Shown here piece after piece: positions 14,965-16,384 of a stretch of 16,384 nt of DNA (the stretch's first letter is position 1; the number at the start of each line of letters is the position of its first letter). The position numbers and the translations under genes are program-made. This DNA is from Clostridiaceae bacterium (GTDB taxonomy: Bacteria > Bacillota > Clostridia > Saccharofermentanales > UBA5734). The DNA lies in contig JAAYBY010000181.1 in assembly GCA_012729935.1 (NCBI GenBank), positions 1-16,384 of the forward strand, in the 5' to 3' direction. The notes under the pieces were generated by a model. The model was not told the origin of the DNA and did no database searches. It saw only the letters and a program-made list of their open reading frames with translations.

Positions 14965-15645
14965 ATGATGGCTGAGACATCAGTGATCAGGCTGTCAGCG
15001 CGACTTCAGGCAGCCGCAGCGCTCATCCCGCAGTGCTCGACGCTTTTTGATATCGGCACGGATCATGCGTACTTACCGATCTACTGTATCCAGACGAATC
15101 GCTGTCAGCATGCTGTCGCGTCGGATCGACGAGAAGGTCCGCTGCGACGAGCGACAGAGCATATAAAGCGTTATCAACTGGTAGAATTGATTACAACCCG
15201 GCTGGCTGATGGTTTAAGCGGGTTGAATCCGCAGGCAGATGATACAGTCGTTATTTGCGGACTTGGCGGTGTTGAAATGCAGCGGATTCTGTCAGCTGGC
15301 GGCCCGGTTTCGGGAACGCTCATTTTACAGCCGCAGAAAGATATCCGGCTTCTCCGCCACTGGCTGGCTGATCATGGATATGTGTTTGAATCGGAATATC
15401 TGGCAGAGGATCGAAATCGATATTATCCAGTTATGCGCGTTCGTCATGACGGGAAGCAGCATCAACTGACAGAACTGGAAGCGCAGGTTGGTCCCTGTCT
15501 GATAAGAACACATACACCAGCTCTGCGTTGCTATATCAGTCGGGAACTGGGTAAGCTGAACAAGCAGCTGACTGGTACCCCTGAGCTTGGCCCGTTGATT
15601 GATTTACTGAACCAGCTCATGGAGGACAATGAATATGTATCATGA
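14965..15645 (+). CDS. trmK: tRNA (adenine-22-N1)-methyltransferase TrmK
   Basis: A 226-residue Rossmann-fold methyltransferase of the TrmK/YqfN (COG2384) family, which methylates N1 of adenine-22 in the D-arm of certain tRNAs. The SAM-binding motif FDIGTDHAYLPIY is at 28-40, with Asp54 in VASDRREGPL expected to hold the ribose. VICGLGGVEM (96-105) is the family's catalytic loop region. LILQPQKDIRLLRHWL follows, and a short C-terminal helical part (about 178-225) fits the known coiled coil. Two ATGs stand in tandem (14965 and 14968). The Shine-Dalgarno is poor, and the start lies 4 bases after the rpoD stop, so translation is probably coupled. It overlaps the next gene by 11 bases. Confidence 0.92.
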   Translation: MMAETSVIRLSARLQAAAALIPQCSTLFDIGTDHAYLPIYCIQTNRCQHAVASDRREGPLRRATEHIKRYQLVELITTRLADGLSGLNPQADDTVVICGLGGVEMQRILSAGGPVSGTLILQPQKDIRLLRHWLADHGYVFESEYLAEDRNRYYPVMRVRHDGKQHQLTELEAQVGPCLIRTHTPALRCYISRELGKLNKQLTGTPELGPLIDLLNQLMEDNEYVS

Positions 15646-16384
15646 ACGCAGGGGAGAGAGCCGTGAAAACGGACAAACGGTGTCTAGGGTCGTAGCTGCG
15701 ATGGAACAGATTGCACCGACCGACCTCGCGGAGTCATGGGATCCGATTGGACTGAAAATCGGTTCGCTGAAGCAAGGGGTCGGGTCGGTGCTGATCGCGC
15801 TGGATCTGACATCTGATGTGCTGAAACTTGCCGGGCAAATGGATCGCCCGATGATCGTCACGCATCATCCTCCGATATTCGATCCGATGACGGAACTGCG
15901 AACGGATCATCCGCCCCAGGCTCTGCTGATCAGGGCTGCGGCCTCCGGCTTCAGCGTTTACTCGGCACATACCAATCTGGATATAACACCCGGCGGAGTT
16001 GCTGACAGTCTGGTGGGAAGAATCCGGATTGCGCTGTGCCAGTCAAATCCTGTTACAGGTAACCAGCCTGTTGCTGTCTATGGCAGGACACTTAAATTAG
16101 ATCAGCCGGAACGACTATCGGTCGTCTGTGATCAAATCGTTTGTGAATTGCAGGGGCCTGGTGTCTGTTTGAATGATGATCAGGACAAAATGGTCGAAAG
16201 GATCGCAGTTTTCCCGGGATCCTTCCATGAAGATGCCCTGATGGAACTTTTAGCTCGTCAGGTGGACACTGTAATCTGCGGCGAGTTCAAATACAACACG
16301 GGACTGGCTTTGAGAACAGCCGGTATGACACTTGTTTCTGTCGGACACGACGTTTCTGAACGCGTGGTTCTTGAACCGCTTTCC
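15635..16384 (+). CDS. Nif3-like dinuclear metal centre protein (3' end outside window)
   Basis: An open frame of 250 codons running off the right edge. It belongs to the Nif3/YqfO/YbgI family (COG0327), small two-metal proteins of uncertain function; a GTP cyclohydrolase I type 2 label in databases is not secure. The N-terminal part has AMEQIAPTDLAESWDPIGL, the metal motif VTHHPPIF and SAHTNLD. Near the end come ICGEFKYNTGL and VGHDVSE, which supply the last His and Glu ligands. The ATG 15635 has GGAGG at 9 bases and overlaps trmK by 11 bases. An in-frame GTG at 15680 would give a more typical N-terminus without the charged 15-residue extension. The large domain inserted in the middle of Bacillus YqfO is absent. 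The trmK-Nif3 pairing after rpoD is typical of Firmicutes. Confidence 0.92.
   Translation, partial: MYHERRGESRENGQTVSRVVAAMEQIAPTDLAESWDPIGLKIGSLKQGVGSVLIALDLTSDVLKLAGQMDRPMIVTHHPPIFDPMTELRTDHPPQALLIRAAASGFSVYSAHTNLDITPGGVADSLVGRIRIALCQSNPVTGNQPVAVYGRTLKLDQPERLSVVCDQIVCELQGPGVCLNDDQDKMVERIAVFPGSFHEDALMELLARQVDTVICGEFKYNTGLALRTAGMTLVSVGHDVSERVVLEPLS

Overview
This window is a gene-dense chromosomal segment from what looks like a Gram-positive anaerobe of the class Clostridia. The evidence is the gene content and order: dprA-topA-trmFO, queA-tgt-yajC followed by a SCIFF peptide and its radical SAM maturase, and dnaG-rpoD-trmK-Nif3. The Shine-Dalgarno sites are strong (GGAGG type) and the promoters are close to the sigma-A consensus. 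Base composition is about balanced. I cannot place it below class level. There are no rRNA or tRNA genes, insertion sequences, phage genes or CRISPR arrays, and no gap over 300 bases without a gene.

Layout. (1) 1-3818, plus strand: the 3' end of dprA, then topA, which has a good promoter of its own inside the end of dprA, then trmFO overlapping topA by 8 bases. (2) 3819-5094: a stand-alone gene for a DUF624/YesL-like membrane protein with a long acidic tail, behind a consensus-like promoter, ending in a perfect 14-bp hairpin that can terminate transcription in both directions. (3) 5095-6762, minus strand: dapA-dapB, two consecutive steps of lysine/diaminopimelate synthesis. (4) 6763-9105: divergent, interleaved promoters, then queA-tgt for queuosine tRNA modification. 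queA appears to be read from a leaderless message. (5) 9106-11896: yajC, the 46-residue SCIFF precursor scfA (too short for most ORF filters), two hairpins of which one is a terminator or attenuator, the SCIFF maturase scfB, and an HD-domain hydrolase. (6) 11897-16384: the dnaG-rpoD macromolecular-synthesis pair, then trmK and a Nif3-family gene cut by the window edge.

Most of the window is housekeeping. The least understood part is the yajC-scfA-scfB-HD block. It encodes a ribosomally made, thioether-crosslinked peptide that is widespread in Clostridia but, to my knowledge, has no established function. This copy has seven cysteines instead of the usual six, and the intergenic hairpins would set unequal amounts of precursor and maturase. 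Two start-site oddities also deserve checking. dnaG has no ordinary start codon at the position its Shine-Dalgarno sequence and family alignment call for, and scfB almost certainly starts at a GTG downstream of the first ATG.
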